Of a DNA stretch of 64,000 bases, positions 62,644 to 64,000 are shown piece after piece. Numbering within the stretch: the first letter of the stretch is position 1; each line of letters starts with the position of its first letter. Both the position numbers and the translations under genes were made by a program. Under the pieces are notes generated by a model that saw only the letters and a program-made list of their open reading frames with translations, made no database searches and was not told the DNA's origin. Source of the DNA: an uncultured Dorea sp. (GTDB lineage Bacteria; Bacillota; Clostridia; Lachnospirales; Lachnospiraceae); NCBI GenBank assembly GCA_900543415.1, contig UQRE01000004.1, positions 25,221 to 89,220 of the forward strand, in the 5' to 3' direction.

Positions 62644-63720
62644 CTAGCTTTCCCTTAATTTTACAGCGCCTGCCGCTTGTCGGCGTCTATTTTCATCAAT
62701 TGCCGCATAATGTTTCTTTGTTGTATTTACATCTTTATGTCCGAGAACATCTGCCACAAGATAAATATCCCCGGTTTCTTTATATAGAGATGTTCCGTAA
62801 GTACTGCGAAGCTTATGAGGCGTAATTTTCTTATTCGGTGTTACCTGACGGGCATATTTTTTTACCATATTCTCTACAGCCTGAACGCCCATACGTTTTT
62901 TCTGTGTTGATAAAAATAATGCGTTTTCATGACCGGAGAGGGGCGTTATTGCTTTGCGATCTCCCTTTATATAAGTTTCAAGAGCAGAAGAAACTTCATC
63001 GCCAAAATAGACAACCATCTGATTTCCACCTTTTCTCGTGACGGTGATGCCTTGATTCTTAAAGTCCACATCTGTAAGATCAAGTCCTACACATTCTGAT
63101 ACTCGAATGCCTGTGCCTAGAAGGAGTGTAAGAATAGCAAGATCCCGATCTTTCGTTTTCTTGTAATAGGTCAACGCCTGTCCGGTCAATGTGTTTCCGG
63201 CAGACTCCACATAATCAAGAAGAAGCGCAACCTCGTCTGTATCTAAACGAATAATGGCTTTTTCATGGAGTTTTGGCATATCTACGAGAAGCGTAGGGTT
63301 TTTTGAAATGATCTGATGTTTAAAATAATAATTATAAAAGCTTCGTAGTGCGGACATTTTACGTGATAAGCCTTTCTCGTTATTTGTAATCAATTCTTCA
63401 TCGCGCTTATATACCTTCAAATACTCCATATATTCCTCAATATCCACAGGCTCCAAAGCCTCCAGATCTGAGGGAGTAAATTGTTCGATGGAATAGTTTT
63501 TATATACAGGATTATTTTCCATTAAAAAATGAAAAAACACACGAATATCATAAGCATAATTAATTCGTGTTCTTGAGGATGATCTTGGCTCTATTGCACG
63601 AAAATAATCTTTTGCAAAAGGAGGTAATGTCTTTAAAACTTCTCGAAGCCTCAATGTATTGTCGATTTGTGTCTGTTCATGATAAGATTTTGTCTTCTTG
63701 GTATTCTGATGATCAGCCAT
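62644..63720 (-). CDS. Xer-type tyrosine recombinase
   Basis: A site-specific recombinase of 358 residues on the minus strand. An N-terminal SAM-like core-binding domain (about 20-145) is followed by the catalytic domain with R206 (TGIRVSE), K230, H302-x2-R305 (HKLRSTYGT), H328 and the nucleophile Y338. It resembles the chromosomal Xer proteins found in Clostridia beside lexA, not a phage integrase with extra domains. AAGGAGAA precedes the start; promoter at 63802-63830. No attachment site was seen next to it. Confidence 0.88.
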   Translation of the reverse strand: MADHQNTKKTKSYHEQTQIDNTLRLREVLKTLPPFAKDYFRAIEPRSSSRTRINYAYDIRVFFHFLMENNPVYKNYSIEQFTPSDLEALEPVDIEEYMEYLKVYKRDEELITNNEKGLSRKMSALRSFYNYYFKHQIISKNPTLLVDMPKLHEKAIIRLDTDEVALLLDYVESAGNTLTGQALTYYKKTKDRDLAILTLLLGTGIRVSECVGLDLTDVDFKNQGITVTRKGGNQMVVYFGDEVSSALETYIKGDRKAITPLSGHENALFLSTQKKRMGVQAVENMVKKYARQVTPNKKITPHKLRSTYGTSLYKETGDIYLVADVLGHKDVNTTKKHYAAIDENRRRQAAGAVKLRES

Positions 63721-63801
63721 ACAAATTCTCCTTTATATTTTATATATCTAAATTTAATACATACAACCAAAAATCATATCTGATTAGGTTTCCATACAGA
63801 C

Positions 63802-63830
63802 ATATTAGCATATCTATTTATTTCTGTCCA
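63802..63830 (-). promoter_or_regulatory. Promoter of the recombinase gene
   Basis: On the minus strand: TGGACA (63830-63825), a 17-bp spacer, TAATAT (63807-63802), with TGC directly before it, an extended -10. Confidence 0.68.
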
Positions 63831-63878
63831 TATCTTTTGGAAAAATCGGTATTTGTCGTATAGACGTATTTCTATAAC

Positions 63879-63908
63879 AAAAGCAATAGATTTTGAACTA
63901 TTGCTTTT
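63879..63908. terminator. Hairpin in the right-end intergenic region
   Basis: An 11-bp stem (AAAAGCAATAG, 63879-63889, with CTATTGCTTTT, 63898-63908) around an 8-nt loop. On the minus strand it is followed by T-rich sequence, so it may end leftward transcription. It overlaps the -35 of the candidate promoter below. Confidence 0.5.
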
Positions 63909-63922
63909 GCGGTGAGTATAAT
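63893..63922 (+). promoter_or_regulatory. Candidate rightward promoter at the window end
   Basis: TTGAAC (63893-63898), an 18-bp spacer and TATAAT (63917-63922). It would drive a gene beyond the window. Upstream there is an inverted repeat TATAGA-N6-TCTATA (63859-63876). No start codon with an SD is visible before the window ends. Confidence 0.45.
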
Positions 63923-63960
63923 ATATATAAGAATAAGATTAAGATTGCATATTCCGCAAA

Positions 63961-63996
63961 AACAGAGCACTCGCTCCGCATGAGCGGAGCGCTGTT
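63961..63996 (-). terminator. GC-rich hairpin at the window edge
   Basis: An 8-bp stem CGCTCCGC (63972-63979) with GCGGAGCG (63984-63991) and a 4-nt loop, with an outer AACAG/CTGTT pairing. On the minus strand a T-run follows, so it may be the terminator of a minus-strand gene lying to the right. The window stops too soon to tell. Confidence 0.4.
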
Positions 63997-64000
63997 CCGC

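Noticed and set aside
62644..63720. Recombinase as the integrase of a mobile element
   Set aside because: No cargo, excisionase or attachment repeat is visible, and the protein looks like a chromosomal Xer-type recombinase.
63567..63863. + strand frame of 98 codons over the recombinase start
   Set aside because: It runs antisense to the recombinase and its promoter, without an SD.
1..64000. CRISPR array, phage, insertion sequence or stable RNA gene
   Set aside because: I looked for regularly spaced repeats, transposase and structural genes, and tRNA or rRNA sequences and saw none in this window.

Overview
The window reads as chromosome from an endospore-forming Gram-positive anaerobe of the Clostridia, most probably Lachnospiraceae (a gut lineage near Dorea, Blautia or Mediterraneibacter). 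The support is moderate GC, purine-rich Shine-Dalgarno (SD) sites with GTG and TTG starts, sporulation genes (tepA, spoIIIE/ftsK type, yqfC, yqfD, a SpoVB-like flippase), formate-THF ligase, a bifurcating NfnAB-type enzyme, DUF4250 and DUF896 proteins, and the mreBCD-mrdA-minDE-rodA and yggS-sepF-ylmH-lspA-rluD orders. The species cannot be fixed from the sequence alone. Nearly every gene is on the + strand; the exceptions are a DUF378 gene (about 55 kb) and ttcA and a Xer-type recombinase at the right end.

Layout. 0-11 kb: the 3' part of yebC, a CFI-box protein, metY, tepA, the DNA translocase, fhs, a zinc-ribbon/TPR membrane protein and nfnAB. 11-15 kb: a palindromic repeat, ZIP transporter, helD, alkD and rlmH. 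15-23 kb: a Bce-type module for sensing and resisting cell-envelope peptides (response regulator, kinase, ATPase, permease, with a BceR-type operator before the ATPase), then CPBP protease, TraX and a membrane lipase. 23-24.2 kb: an AT-rich, eroded stretch with a DUF3795 relic and very small membrane proteins. 24.2-34.3 kb: a NuoE-like protein, MATE pump, yqfCD-phoH-ybeY, a SpoVB-like flippase, small DUF genes, folate cyclo-ligase and miaB. 34.3-45.7 kb: mutS-mutL-miaA, a YnbB-like PLP enzyme, two flavoproteins and radC. 45.7-54.8 kb: the cell-shape and division cluster mreBCD, a large PBP2, minDE, rodA, an MgsA homologue and a D,D-carboxypeptidase. 55-61.8 kb: radical SAM protein, HlyD-like protein, yggS, sepF, ylmH, lspA, rluD and a cytidylate-kinase-like protein. 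61.8-64 kb: ttcA, the recombinase and a 280-bp regulatory region.

Much of the window is housekeeping. The observations most worth checking are: an MgsA homologue lacking two catalytic residues (Asp71 and His98 of E. coli MgsA); a PBP2 with an insertion of roughly 230 residues and Cys/His residues placed like the Zn-binding clostridial PBPs; a shape/division cluster with minD and minE but no minC; two genes whose SD lies in the 3' arm of a terminator-like hairpin; a BceR-type operator; a 20-bp-arm palindrome with a rearranged partial copy; and a zinc-ribbon/TPR/CHB_HEX_C protein of unknown role. I saw no CRISPR array, rRNA, tRNA, insertion sequence or prophage.
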